This document shows, in pieces, positions 8,662-16,655 of a stretch of DNA of 43,006 bases (positions within the stretch are counted from its first letter, which is position 1; every line of letters starts with the position of its first letter). Below the pieces are notes generated by a model. The model ran no database searches. It was not told the origin of the DNA and was given only the letters and a program-made list of their open reading frames with translations. The position numbers and the translations under genes are program-made. This DNA is from a virus. The stretch spans positions 1 to 43,006 of IMG/VR virus record IMGVR_UViG_3300021957_000086; one strand, given 5' to 3'.

Positions 8662-9048
8662 ATGGCAAGCGTAGCACAAGCACTTAACAATCTCGGCATT
8701 ACCGAATGGGTACTGCGTGGAGAGCCAACAAGTTCTGCTGAATTTAACGAAATGTTTCGTAAGGTTGTCGGGACTGATGAATATGGCTCTGGCATTGAGT
8801 CAGAAAACGCAAACGAATGGGGCGTTACATGGGAGCAAGTGGTCGAGGCAAAGACCGCTATTGAGATTGACGAGCCAATCAACGCGCTTCGTGAAGAGCG
8901 AAACCGCCGCATTTCGGAAACAGACTGGTGGGCATCTAGCGACCTTACAATGAGTCAGGCGCAGGCAGATTATCGTCAGGCGCTCAGAGACATCACGCAG
9001 TCATACGGTAGCCTTGATGAGGTTGTATGGCCCACTAAGCCGGAGTAA
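8662..9048 (+). CDS. Phage tail assembly chaperone-like protein, copy 2
   Basis: 128 aa, paralogue of the 5929 product: shared ALNNLGITEWVLRGEPTS N-terminus type, Glu-Trp-Gly-Val-Thr-Trp centre (EWGVTWEQV against FGVTWGEI) and C-terminal LREERNRRISETDWW, QADYRQALRDI. It is followed by ESYGSLDEVVW-like residues similar to ASLDDVVW in copy 1. Good AGGAGT ribosome-binding site. It fits the Phage_tail_APC group and probably serves the fibre just upstream. Confidence 0.75.
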   Translation: MASVAQALNNLGITEWVLRGEPTSSAEFNEMFRKVVGTDEYGSGIESENANEWGVTWEQVVEAKTAIEIDEPINALREERNRRISETDWWASSDLTMSQAQADYRQALRDITQSYGSLDEVVWPTKPE

Positions 9049-9051
9049 GAC

Positions 9052-9645
9052 ATGAGTAACGCCCGTAATCTTGCAAGCCTATTAGGGACGGATTTAACAA
9101 TCCCAACCGCAAAAATTGCAGACAGTGCGATAACAGACACAAAGCTGAACGGCACCCTGAATTTGTCTTCAAAAACTCTGACGATGCCTTCTGGAGTTAG
9201 CCTCTTCAAAAGAGCGTATCATGCGAGTATGCCTAGTGGCATGAATTGGACAACAGGTTTTGCAACAATGATGTCTATTTCAAATGTTGTCGTAAACTCT
9301 GGAGAGAAAGTCTACCTCTCGTATTGTATATCCGCTAGAGCCACGGGTACCGCACAAAAGCACACTGGTTACAGGCTAACTTATAGCGGTGATTCCAGTG
9401 GTACTGTGGCAGATAATGGTTGGGGTTTTGGCATCAACGATACTACTGGTACGTCATGGCAGTTAGACACTAATATGTTGTGTCTTTCTGATTTTCCTCA
9501 CACGCCGTTTACAGGCACCGGAACAATGACGTTTAATTTGCAGGGTAAGGCCAGCACTAACAACGGTTATTGGGCGGCAGAACATAATGGCACTCACCAA
9601 ACATACACAAACGCAGTCTTCTCCGTATATGTAGGCGAGATGTAA
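9052..9645 (+). CDS. Tail fibre protein
   Basis: 197 aa. The N-terminus SNARNLASLLGTDLTIPTAKIADSAITD is a common marine phage fibre opening; residues from about 55 on form a beta-rich domain (WTTGFATMMSISNVVV, GYRLTYSGDSSG) ending FSVYVGEM. No catalytic motif. Starts 3 bases after the chaperone stop; its TAA overlaps the ATG of a 31-residue reading frame. Receptor unknown. Confidence 0.65.
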   Translation: MSNARNLASLLGTDLTIPTAKIADSAITDTKLNGTLNLSSKTLTMPSGVSLFKRAYHASMPSGMNWTTGFATMMSISNVVVNSGEKVYLSYCISARATGTAQKHTGYRLTYSGDSSGTVADNGWGFGINDTTGTSWQLDTNMLCLSDFPHTPFTGTGTMTFNLQGKASTNNGYWAAEHNGTHQTYTNAVFSVYVGEM

Positions 9646-9740
9646 TGTTTGCTGTCTCGTCCATATCTGAACAGCCAATAGCCACGCCTTTTGAGCATAG
9701 GTCATTTGCGGAAGAACTAACTATAGAGGATGCTGACTGA
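9645..9740 (+). CDS. Candidate 31-residue coupled small protein
   Basis: 31 aa beginning MFAVSSISEQPIATPFE and ending ELTIEDAD. Its ATG overlaps the preceding TAA and its TGA overlaps the next ATG, the same tight coupling used by real neighbours. The opening AVSSISEQPIA resembles AVAISERAISD at the start of the next protein, so it may be a duplicated N-terminal peptide. It fills exactly the gap that would otherwise lack a gene. No function can be assigned. Confidence 0.45.
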   Translation: MFAVSSISEQPIATPFEHRSFAEELTIEDAD

Positions 9741-10459
9741 TGCTAGGCGCGGTTGCCATATCAGAAAGAGCTATATCAGACCAAGGCGTTCTTCTTGCGG
9801 GCGCTCAGTCTATATTTTCTCAATTTGAGCTAGGAAACAATTCAAATATAATTGCCAAAGGCTCCGCTGAAATGACCGCCATAGGCGTCAAGGCGTCTAT
9901 CGGAGTTGGAATACTTACTGGCATAATGGAGGCATCTGCCAACTTCACGCAGAATGCGTCTTTGTTGAGATTTGCCACTGGCGTTTCTGGTATGGTTTGT
10001 ACTAGCGTACAAACTACATCTGGCACATATGTTGCAAGCGCGCTGTCAGAACAAGACGCTTCATTTATACAGGACTCTGCCGCAACAAAGATTGCTATAA
10101 CATCTTCTGAGCAGTCCGCTAACTTTACACAGTCATCTTCGGCAAATGTTGATTTTTCAGGAGCCGCCGCTGTTGACTTTGAGTTCTCTCAGGAGACTTC
10201 AAGTAGCCGCGTAAATACTGGGGTTCTGGCTCTTGTATCAGAGTTTGAGCTTGATGAAACAGCTGGCATATTAATCTACGACAATGAATTACATGTAGAT
10301 TTCTTCTTTGTTCAAACAACAAATGGCGCGCTTCTGTGGGAAAAAATAGACGCTGGAGCATCTCCAGAAAACTGGAGTCCAGTTGCCCCATCTGGCGGCA
10401 CATGGACAGAGGTAGATGCGAATGGTAATATAGAAATATGGAAGAAAATGGTGGTTTAG
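9740..10459 (+). CDS. Repetitive Ala/Ser-rich tail protein
   Basis: 239 aa, Ala/Ser/Phe-rich with degenerate repeats of Phe-Thr/Ser/Ile-Gln (ANFTQNAS, ASFIQDSA, ANFTQSSS, FEFSQETS), suggesting a stacked beta or fibrous fold. The C-terminus (about 200-239) has WEKIDAGASPENWSPVAP then GGTWTEVDANG, a common phage tail-protein ending. A perfect copy of the phage palindrome lies inside at 9995-10014. Starts on the stop of the 31-residue frame; the next gene starts directly after its stop. Structural role inferred. Confidence 0.6.
   Translation: MLGAVAISERAISDQGVLLAGAQSIFSQFELGNNSNIIAKGSAEMTAIGVKASIGVGILTGIMEASANFTQNASLLRFATGVSGMVCTSVQTTSGTYVASALSEQDASFIQDSAATKIAITSSEQSANFTQSSSANVDFSGAAAVDFEFSQETSSSRVNTGVLALVSEFELDETAGILIYDNELHVDFFFVQTTNGALLWEKIDAGASPENWSPVAPSGGTWTEVDANGNIEIWKKMVV
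9995..10014. promoter_or_regulatory. Perfect palindrome inside a gene
   Basis: GTTTGTAC-TAGC-GTACAAAC, perfect 8-bp arms, in the coding part of the 9740 gene. Confidence 0.6.
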
Positions 10460-11860
10460 ATGGCTTCGACTTATACCCGTAATATTGGAATTGAAAAGCC
10501 CGGTACTGGCGATAAGTCAGGAACTTGGGGCGTTACAACTAATGTTAACTTTGACATTATTGATGATGGCATCAATGGTCAGGCCACTATTGCTATATCT
10601 GGAAGCCAAGACCTAACCACAACTGATGGAACATCTGGCTCAGACGGTTCTCATAAAGTAATCATTCTCACTGGAACTCCGGGGGCCACATTTGAGCTTC
10701 GAGTAACTCCAACGGACCAGCAAAAATATTTTGTAATTAAAAACGAAACAGACTCTGCCTGTCGCGTCATTTATAAGGGTGTTGTGTACTCAACATCAAA
10801 CGGCGTAGAGATTGTATCTGGTGCAACTCAAGCGGTTACTGGTGACGGTGGCGGCGCATCAGGCGTGTTCAAATCCTTAACACCTAACACAGACCTTATT
10901 AACGATGTGACACCCCAGCTTGGGGGCAATTTGGACGTTAATGGCAACGATATTGTCTCAGTGTCCAATGGTGATATTGACATCATTCCAAATGGCACTG
11001 GCGCGGTTAACATCACAGGCACCACAAACATCACTGGCGACCTTGATGTAGACAACATCAATATTGATGGCAATACAATTATCAGCACCAATTCAAATGG
11101 CAATATCAATTTTACGCCAAATGGCACTGGCGCTGTCACTATTACAGCGACAACCAATGTCACTGGCGACTTGGATATTGATAACCTGAACATTGATGGC
11201 AATGCCATTACCAGCACAAATACAAATGGCGACATAACCATAACGCCAAACGGTTCTGGTAGTGTTGTGATTGATGGTATCAGTCACCCACAAGCTGACG
11301 GAACAAGCGGTCAAGTTTTGCAAACAAACGGGTCTGGTCAGCTATCGTTTGCCTCTCCATCAAGCCCATCTCCGGCTAATATTGTTTTTTTCAATAGTGG
11401 CAGTGGCAACATTTCTTTGCCATCAGGTACATCAGCTGTTTATATAGAGATTGCTGGCGGCGGCGGTGGTGGCGGAACACGAGGCCCCGGCAACGGCAAT
11501 AACTCCTATAACGGCGGTACTGGCGGTGACAGCACCATAAGCGGTCCGGTCAGCATTAACATGAGAGCCAAGGGTGGCGGTGGCGGCAATGGAGACGGCT
11601 CTTATAACGGCCCGTTCTCAGGTGGGGATTCTGGCGGCACAGTATTTGTTGGCAATGGCGGCGCGGGGGGCGCTCAAGACGGTAACTTTGACATTACTGG
11701 CAACGAGGGCCGTAGAGGAAATATGGTAAAAAGTTTTGTTAATAATGCGGGCCTAAGTGGAGGAACGCTCAGTTACTCTGTGGGCGGCGGAGGAGCGTCA
11801 TCGGGCGTTGACAGCGCTAAAGCGGGCGCAAACGGATGGGTAGAAGTTTGGTATTGGTAA
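10460..11860 (+). CDS. Tail fibre with shaft repeats and glycine-rich tip
   Basis: 466 aa. Residues 1-30 (STYTRNIGIEKPGTGDKSGTWG) are a typical marine fibre N-terminus. The shaft (about 150-275) has three tandem repeats with the pattern NG-x-I-x-I-x-PNGTGAV and TGDLDVDNINIDGN. The C-terminus (about 325-466) is a glycine-rich domain starting AGGGGGGGTRGPG, like glycine-rich receptor-binding tips of T-even-like adhesins in composition. The longest fibre of the cluster and a strong candidate for host recognition. Confidence 0.78.
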   Translation: MASTYTRNIGIEKPGTGDKSGTWGVTTNVNFDIIDDGINGQATIAISGSQDLTTTDGTSGSDGSHKVIILTGTPGATFELRVTPTDQQKYFVIKNETDSACRVIYKGVVYSTSNGVEIVSGATQAVTGDGGGASGVFKSLTPNTDLINDVTPQLGGNLDVNGNDIVSVSNGDIDIIPNGTGAVNITGTTNITGDLDVDNINIDGNTIISTNSNGNINFTPNGTGAVTITATTNVTGDLDIDNLNIDGNAITSTNTNGDITITPNGSGSVVIDGISHPQADGTSGQVLQTNGSGQLSFASPSSPSPANIVFFNSGSGNISLPSGTSAVYIEIAGGGGGGGTRGPGNGNNSYNGGTGGDSTISGPVSINMRAKGGGGGNGDGSYNGPFSGGDSGGTVFVGNGGAGGAQDGNFDITGNEGRRGNMVKSFVNNAGLSGGTLSYSVGGGGASSGVDSAKAGANGWVEVWYW

Positions 11861-11875
11861 ATCGTTCATTGGGAG

Positions 11876-12430
11876 ATGAAATTGATAAAAATAGAGGACA
11901 ATGTATTAACCGAAGATGAACTTAATAAAGTTGATGGCATAAAGCATCCGAGCTTTCCATGGTATTCAGATGACCACACTGACTTTCCGGGTGACGGAAA
12001 CCCACAGTTCACTCATTTGTTTTATCAAAACATACAATTTCAACAAAGCAACTACCTTGAGTTGTTGTATCCACTTTTCGGCAAAATAAAGCCATTTGCG
12101 TTATTGAAAGTAAAAGCCAATCTAAATCTAGCAACATCCAAGGAAAGTATATTCCACATCGACTACGGAGAAGTAGAGAACAGGGTTTACCCAGAGATGA
12201 AAAGTTTGGTTAAGACTTCTATTTTTTACTTAGATGATGACCTTGGCGGCACAGAATTTGAGTCTGGTGAATTTGTAGAAACAAAAAGAAACAGGTTAGT
12301 CACCTTTCCGTCTGGCATGAAACACAGGTCTGTAAAGCACACGCAAGAGGGTGCCAGAAGGTTTGTTGTAAACTTTAATTACATACCATTTATGAGTGAG
12401 CAATATGCCCCTTCAGAAGTTACAATTTAG
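11876..12430 (+). CDS. 2OG-Fe(II) oxygenase-like protein
   Basis: 184 aa, a usual size for phage 2-oxoglutarate/Fe(II) oxygenases. The facial-triad pattern is visible: His94-x-Asp96 (FHIDYG), distal His150 (FPSGMKHRSVKH) and Arg162 (GARRFVVNF) as the 2OG-binding Arg. Such enzymes hydroxylate proteins, nucleotides or small molecules; the substrate here is unknown. It lies between the long fibre and the nozzle-like gene, so it may act on virion proteins or be a late accessory enzyme. GGGAG directly precedes ATG, giving almost no spacer; the in-frame TTG two codons later has better spacing. Overlaps the next gene by 26 bases. Confidence 0.7.
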   Translation: MKLIKIEDNVLTEDELNKVDGIKHPSFPWYSDDHTDFPGDGNPQFTHLFYQNIQFQQSNYLELLYPLFGKIKPFALLKVKANLNLATSKESIFHIDYGEVENRVYPEMKSLVKTSIFYLDDDLGGTEFESGEFVETKRNRLVTFPSGMKHRSVKHTQEGARRFVVNFNYIPFMSEQYAPSEVTI

Positions 12431-14300
12431 ACCCGGTATAAATAGAGATGTAACATCATACTCTAACGAAGGCGGCTGGGTGGACGGAAATAAAATTCGC
12501 TTTAGACTGGGATACCCAGAAAAGATTGGCGGCTGGGCTAAGTACACAGCTAACTCATTTCTGGGCGTTTGTCGCGCCCTTCACAACTGGATTGGTCTTG
12601 ACGGCTCCAACTTCCTAGGGGTTGGAACTCATCTAAAATATTATATTGAAGAGGGCGGTGGCTTCAATGACATCACACCCCTCAGAAGCACCACAGCCGC
12701 TGGTGACGTGACCTTTGCCGCAACTAATGGCTCTAGCGTCATAACTGTCACAAATATCAATCACGGCGCCATTCAAGACGATTTTGTTACGTTCTCTGGA
12801 GCCGCATCCTTGGGCGGCAACATAACAGCAAACATATTAAACGACATAAACGGCTATCAAGTCATAGCTGTCCCGTCATCAAGCACCTATACAATTGATG
12901 TGGGTACTTCCGCCAGTGGCGCCGATACGGGCAATGGCGGAGCTTCAGTGGTAGGCGCCTATCAAATAAACGTTGGCCTAAACTCTCAGGTGGGAGGCAC
13001 AGGTTGGGGTGCTGGCACATGGGGACGAGGAGGATGGGGTTCAGGCTCATCTCTAACCACGACTACACAGATTCGCATTTGGTCGCATGATAACTTTGGT
13101 GAAGACCTTATCATCAACCCAAGGGACTCTAATGTGTATTACTGGGATAAGGGCGGCGGATTAGGTGCGCGCGCAGTTGAGCTTTCCACATTATCTGGCG
13201 CCAAGAGCGTTCCTCAAGTGGCAAAGCAAGTTCTTGTATCTGACTCAGACAGGCACGTTATTGCTTTTGGGTGCGATGGGCTGGGCGCTAGTCCAAGCGC
13301 CGCACAGGGCAACGGCACTCAAGACCCTTTGCTTATTAGGTTCTCCTCTCAAGAAAATGCCACTGACTGGTATCCTACAACAACAAATACCGCTGGAGAC
13401 TTGTTGATTGGTTCAGGCTCTACCTTTGTTCAGGCTATAGAAACAAAGCGAGAGGTTCTTGTTTGGTCAGACACATCTCTGCACTCCATGAAATTTATTG
13501 GGCCTCCGTTCACTTTCGGCATTCAGCAAATTACTGGTGGCATCACAATTATGGGTCCAAACGCCGCCGCCGCAACTGAAGACTTTGTGTTTTGGATGGG
13601 AATAGACAACTTCTATGTCTATGCTGGGCAAACTCAACAGCTTGACTCTCCGGTCAAGGATTTTGTGTTTAATGACTTTAACTTCTCTCAAACAGACAAG
13701 GTTTGGGCCGCAGTTAATTCAGAGTTTTCTGAAGTTATATGGCTGTACGCATCAGAGACTAATTCTCTTGGCAATGGCGGAACCGGAGAAAACGACAGAT
13801 ACGTTATATACAATTACAAAGACCAGATTTGGTACTACGGCACAATAAGTAGGTCTGCTTGGATTGACCGTGGGACAAGAACATTCCCTCTCGCGGCGGA
13901 AAGTGGCTATCTTTACAATCAGGAGTTTGAGTATGATGATGACGGCTCTCCAATGGATTCGTTTATTGAGTCCGCGCCAATGGACATTGAAGATGGAGAC
14001 AGATTCTCTCTGGTTACAAAGGTTATACCAGATATGACATTTCAAGGCTCAACGAGCCTAGCCAGTCCGCAAGCTACGTTTACTCTAAAGGCTAGAACGG
14101 CACCCGGAAATGCATATGGCTCCACTGATACAGGAACAACAGTCCGGCTATCATCTTCACCCATAGAGACATTTACAGACGAACTTAACCTTAGAGTTAG
14201 GGGCAGAACATTTGCTGTAAGAATTGATTCATCTGCGCTAGGTACAAAATGGAAGCTAGGTTCTCCTCGTGTTAATATCCGGCCAGACGGGAAAAGATAA
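12405..14300 (+). CDS. Tail nozzle/hub or gp10-like stabilisation protein
   Basis: 631 aa. The N-terminus PLQKLQFRPGINRD, then GGWVDGNKIRFRLGYPEKIGGW, is characteristic of a virion family in marine podovirus-like phages annotated as phage stabilisation or tail-hub protein (P22 gp10-like), which plugs the portal-adaptor end. The rest is beta-rich with many Trp residues. An insert at about residues 100-190 is Gly/Thr/Ser-rich. ATG at 12405 is preferred over GTG at 12396; both lie within the oxygenase gene. Its stop overlaps the next ATG. Exact position in the tail is inferred. Confidence 0.62.
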   Translation: MPLQKLQFRPGINRDVTSYSNEGGWVDGNKIRFRLGYPEKIGGWAKYTANSFLGVCRALHNWIGLDGSNFLGVGTHLKYYIEEGGGFNDITPLRSTTAAGDVTFAATNGSSVITVTNINHGAIQDDFVTFSGAASLGGNITANILNDINGYQVIAVPSSSTYTIDVGTSASGADTGNGGASVVGAYQINVGLNSQVGGTGWGAGTWGRGGWGSGSSLTTTTQIRIWSHDNFGEDLIINPRDSNVYYWDKGGGLGARAVELSTLSGAKSVPQVAKQVLVSDSDRHVIAFGCDGLGASPSAAQGNGTQDPLLIRFSSQENATDWYPTTTNTAGDLLIGSGSTFVQAIETKREVLVWSDTSLHSMKFIGPPFTFGIQQITGGITIMGPNAAAATEDFVFWMGIDNFYVYAGQTQQLDSPVKDFVFNDFNFSQTDKVWAAVNSEFSEVIWLYASETNSLGNGGTGENDRYVIYNYKDQIWYYGTISRSAWIDRGTRTFPLAAESGYLYNQEFEYDDDGSPMDSFIESAPMDIEDGDRFSLVTKVIPDMTFQGSTSLASPQATFTLKARTAPGNAYGSTDTGTTVRLSSSPIETFTDELNLRVRGRTFAVRIDSSALGTKWKLGSPRVNIRPDGKR

Positions 14301-14530
14301 TGTCTTCAAATGAAATAGCGCCACCTAGAATACCAGAAGCTCCGCCAGAATACTCTGCTGTATATATGCAGGATTTGGCTAGGGCGCTTGAGGCTTTTAT
14401 TGCTCAAGAAAGGAATCCGGGTGCGATTAGGGCGACTAAACTAACTCTGACCAATCTTCCTACATCTGCCACAGGGCTTGAGTCCGGTGCTTTGTACAAC
14501 GATTCGGGAACAGTAAAAATTGTACCGTAG
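14300..14530 (+). CDS. Small proline-rich virion-associated protein
   Basis: 76 aa. Pro-rich N-terminus (APPRIPEAPPEYSA), a short helix (MQDLARALEAFIAQE) and a beta C-terminus (LTNLPTSATGLESGALYNDSG) of a type seen at the ends of phage tail proteins. Coupled to the upstream gene by TAATG. A copy of the phage palindrome overlaps its last codons and the next start. Function unknown; likely structural. Confidence 0.6.
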   Translation: MSSNEIAPPRIPEAPPEYSAVYMQDLARALEAFIAQERNPGAIRATKLTLTNLPTSATGLESGALYNDSGTVKIVP

Positions 14531-14536
14531 TATAAA
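14519..14536. promoter_or_regulatory. Palindrome at start of the lysis region
   Basis: ATTGTAC-CGTA-GTATAAA overlaps the stop of the 14300 gene and the ATG of the holin-like gene at 14536, which lacks a clear ribosome-binding site. A regulator here could time lysis. Confidence 0.6.
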
Positions 14537-14757
14537 TGGACTATATAAAACGACTAATCGAATACAATATTATCGCAAGGCTAACTATGATTTGCTCAAT
14601 AGCAATGTCATGGAGATGTGCTGAGTGGTTTATGAATTTACCACCTGAAGCTCAAACAACGGGCGCGACAACATTTGTTTCTGTTATAATGGGTGTTATG
14701 ACGGGTATATTTGGAATATGGATGGGCCATGAGTCTAGGGGCAGAGGAAGTAACTAA
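14536..14757 (+). CDS. Small membrane protein, holin-like
   Basis: 73 aa. One clear hydrophobic segment at about residues 45-65 (ATTFVSVIMGVMTGIFGIWMG) and a weaker one at about 14-32. Gly/Arg-rich tail. Size and place directly before the 3TM holin suggest a holin, antiholin or pinholin. The ATG sits in the right half of palindrome 14519-14536 with no clear Shine-Dalgarno sequence, so expression may be controlled at this site. Confidence 0.55.
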   Translation: MDYIKRLIEYNIIARLTMICSIAMSWRCAEWFMNLPPEAQTTGATTFVSVIMGVMTGIFGIWMGHESRGRGSN

Positions 14758-14769
14758 CAGGAGATTTCA

Positions 14770-15165
14770 ATGTTACAGGCACTAATTGGACCAGTTACAG
14801 GGTTGCTGGACAAGTTTATTGAAGATAAAGACCAGAAAAACATGCTGGCTCATAAGATTGCCACGATGGCTGAAGAGCAGATGCATGAAGCTAATATGGG
14901 TCAAATTGAAATTAATAAGGCTGAGGCCCAGCATAGAAGCATATTTGTAGCTGGTTGGCGCCCATTCCTTGGCTGGGGTCTGAGTTTTGCGATGATATGG
15001 CACTTTGTTTTAGCGCCAGTCACTATGTTTATTTGCTCCTACGCTGGCGTAGAAATACCAGAATTACCCACTTTTGACATGGATTCATTGTTAACTGTAT
15101 TGATGGGTATGCTTGGGCTTGGTGGTCTAAGAACCTTTGAGAAAGTCAAAAAGGTTACAAAATAG
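14770..15165 (+). CDS. 3TM holin (gene-transfer-agent release type)
   Basis: 131 aa. N-terminal amphipathic helix (about 1-55), then RSIFVAGWRPFLGWGLSFAM, a TM segment with the family signature, a second TM (HFVLAPVTMFICSYAGV) and a third (LLTVLMGMLGLGGLRTFEK). This matches the holin family of 3 TMs for gene-transfer release. It makes lesions in the inner membrane so the amidase can reach peptidoglycan. Ribosome-binding site AGGAG, spacing 7. Part of the lysis set 14536-16645. Confidence 0.82.
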   Translation: MLQALIGPVTGLLDKFIEDKDQKNMLAHKIATMAEEQMHEANMGQIEINKAEAQHRSIFVAGWRPFLGWGLSFAMIWHFVLAPVTMFICSYAGVEIPELPTFDMDSLLTVLMGMLGLGGLRTFEKVKKVTK

Positions 15166-15213
15166 AGGTTTAGGTGTTACAATTAACCCATTGTAAAACT
15201 TGGGGGACAAGTA

Positions 15214-16248
15214 ATGCCTACGCCACCTCTACCAGACCGCATTTATGAAGATACTGCAAAAGCCTTCTACAGGAACGGCAAAAGCGTAAAAAAAGCCGCG
15301 CAGGCAGAAGGTTTGAACTACGCCACCTTCTCTACTAGGCTTAGAAAAGCAAGGGATATGGGCCTTGTTAAGGACAGCGCTAATGTAGAAGCAGAAAAAG
15401 GCCCGTCCATTCAAGAGGCGACTGTTGTTCTAAAGCCTGTATATAGGATTCAACAGAGGAACTCCAAGCCAGCAGAAACACAAAGGGTTCTTGCTATAGG
15501 AGATTGCCATGATGGGCCATCCATGCCAGATAAACAGAGATTCTACGCGATGGGTCGTTACGCTAAAGAGAATCAGGTAGACAGAATTATTCAGATAGGC
15601 GACTTTGCCAGCGTTGACTCACTTAATAGATTCGACCGAAACGACACTGTAAAAGGCCAGAATAAGCCATCTTTTGGGCAAGACATGAAGAGCTTCCAGC
15701 AGGCTATAAGAGCCTTCCACAAGGGCTTGGACGGATACGATATCCCGAAGCATGTAACATTAGGAAACCATGAAGATAGAATCTGGTCATATACTAACAA
15801 GAACCCAGAGATTATTGAGCTTCTTGACCAGATACTATTCGCCACTATGGATGATTATAATTGGACTTATTCTCCCTACGGTGAATTTTATTTTATTGGA
15901 GATGTGGGGTTCACTCACGCGCCACTAAATATTATGGGCAAGGCGTATGGCGGAATGCATGCCGAGAATCAAATAGCTAGAGACGCCCTACATGATGTGG
16001 TGTTTGGGCATACCCATAAGAGACTAGACAAGAACTTTCCCAAAATGGGCAATCAGTCTATAACTATAATGAATTTAGGCACAAGCCTACCGCAAGACCA
16101 CGTTGAGGAGTATGCTAAACATACATTAACTGGATGGTCTTATGGGGTCTACGACATCCAGATAAAAAATGGTAAAATAGACGAAAGAACGTGGATTCCT
16201 ATTAACAATCTTATTGAGCGATATGGTGAAGGTTATGCGGGAGATTAA
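15214..16248 (+). CDS. Calcineurin-like metallophosphoesterase with N-terminal HTH-like region
   Basis: 344 aa. All metallophosphoesterase motifs are visible in order: GDCHDG (about residue 95), IGDFAS (about 130), GNHED (about 185), THAP (about 233) and GHTHKR (about 268). Residues about 8-50 (AFYRNGKSVKKAAQAEGLNYATFSTRLRKA) look like a helix-turn-helix. Substrate unknown: phosphoprotein, nucleotide or nucleic acid. It sits between holin and amidase, though the family is usually not lytic. Strong GGGGGA ribosome-binding site. Overlaps the amidase start. Confidence 0.85.
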   Translation: MPTPPLPDRIYEDTAKAFYRNGKSVKKAAQAEGLNYATFSTRLRKARDMGLVKDSANVEAEKGPSIQEATVVLKPVYRIQQRNSKPAETQRVLAIGDCHDGPSMPDKQRFYAMGRYAKENQVDRIIQIGDFASVDSLNRFDRNDTVKGQNKPSFGQDMKSFQQAIRAFHKGLDGYDIPKHVTLGNHEDRIWSYTNKNPEIIELLDQILFATMDDYNWTYSPYGEFYFIGDVGFTHAPLNIMGKAYGGMHAENQIARDALHDVVFGHTHKRLDKNFPKMGNQSITIMNLGTSLPQDHVEEYAKHTLTGWSYGVYDIQIKNGKIDERTWIPINNLIERYGEGYAGD

Positions 16249-16645
16249 AAAAGTTATCGTACATTGTGCGGCTACCCCAGAAGGAAGAGACGTGAAGACC
16301 GAGGAGATTAAACGCTGGCACACAGAGGAGCGTGGCTGGAGTGATATCGGTTATCATTGGGTTGTGGAACTTAATGGCGCTGTTTGTGAGGGCCGCAATG
16401 AGTCTATCAATGGCGCTCATTGTCGGGGCCATAACAGTGACAGCATCGGCATCTGCTATGTTGGTGGTTCTGACACTGACGGAAATCCTAAAGACACACG
16501 CACCCCAGAGCAGAGTGATTCGCTTGTCACCCTCATCAAAGAAATACTTGATAGGCACCCGGACGCAGAAGTATTCGGACACAGAGATTTTTCAGAAAAA
16601 GCCTGCCCGTCATTTGACGCAAAAACAGAATACGCAGGATTGTAA
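16235..16645 (+). CDS. N-acetylmuramoyl-L-alanine amidase (T7 lysozyme type)
   Basis: 136 aa, close to T7 lysozyme in length. Zinc ligands and catalytic residues can be placed: His10 (VHCAATP), Tyr40 (GYHW), His116 (FGHRDFS), Lys122 and Cys124 (EKACPS), matching T7 H17, Y46, H122, K128 and C130. It cleaves the amide bond between N-acetylmuramic acid and L-alanine in peptidoglycan. Start set at MREIKK by family likeness; ATG at 16223 is an alternative. It overlaps the metallophosphoesterase by 14 bases. The phage has no recognisable RNA polymerase here, so the T7 polymerase-inhibition role is unlikely. Confidence 0.92.
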   Translation: MREIKKVIVHCAATPEGRDVKTEEIKRWHTEERGWSDIGYHWVVELNGAVCEGRNESINGAHCRGHNSDSIGICYVGGSDTDGNPKDTRTPEQSDSLVTLIKEILDRHPDAEVFGHRDFSEKACPSFDAKTEYAGL

Positions 16646-16655
16646 GGAGTAGATT

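Noticed and set aside
8478-8912. 144-codon minus-strand open frame
   Set aside because: Antisense to the 8065 fibre and 8662 chaperone genes, which have paralogues in the window; all genes of this arm run rightward.
10828-11241. 137-codon minus-strand open frame
   Set aside because: Antisense to the fibre shaft repeats at 10460-11860; the open frame reflects repetitive codons.
14225-14240. GTACAAAATGG like the gene-start palindrome
   Set aside because: Only a right half-site inside the 12405 gene; no matching left arm.
15177-15196. TTACAA...TTGTAA inverted repeat before the metallophosphoesterase
   Set aside because: Only 6-bp AT-rich arms; such repeats occur by chance and no second copy was seen.
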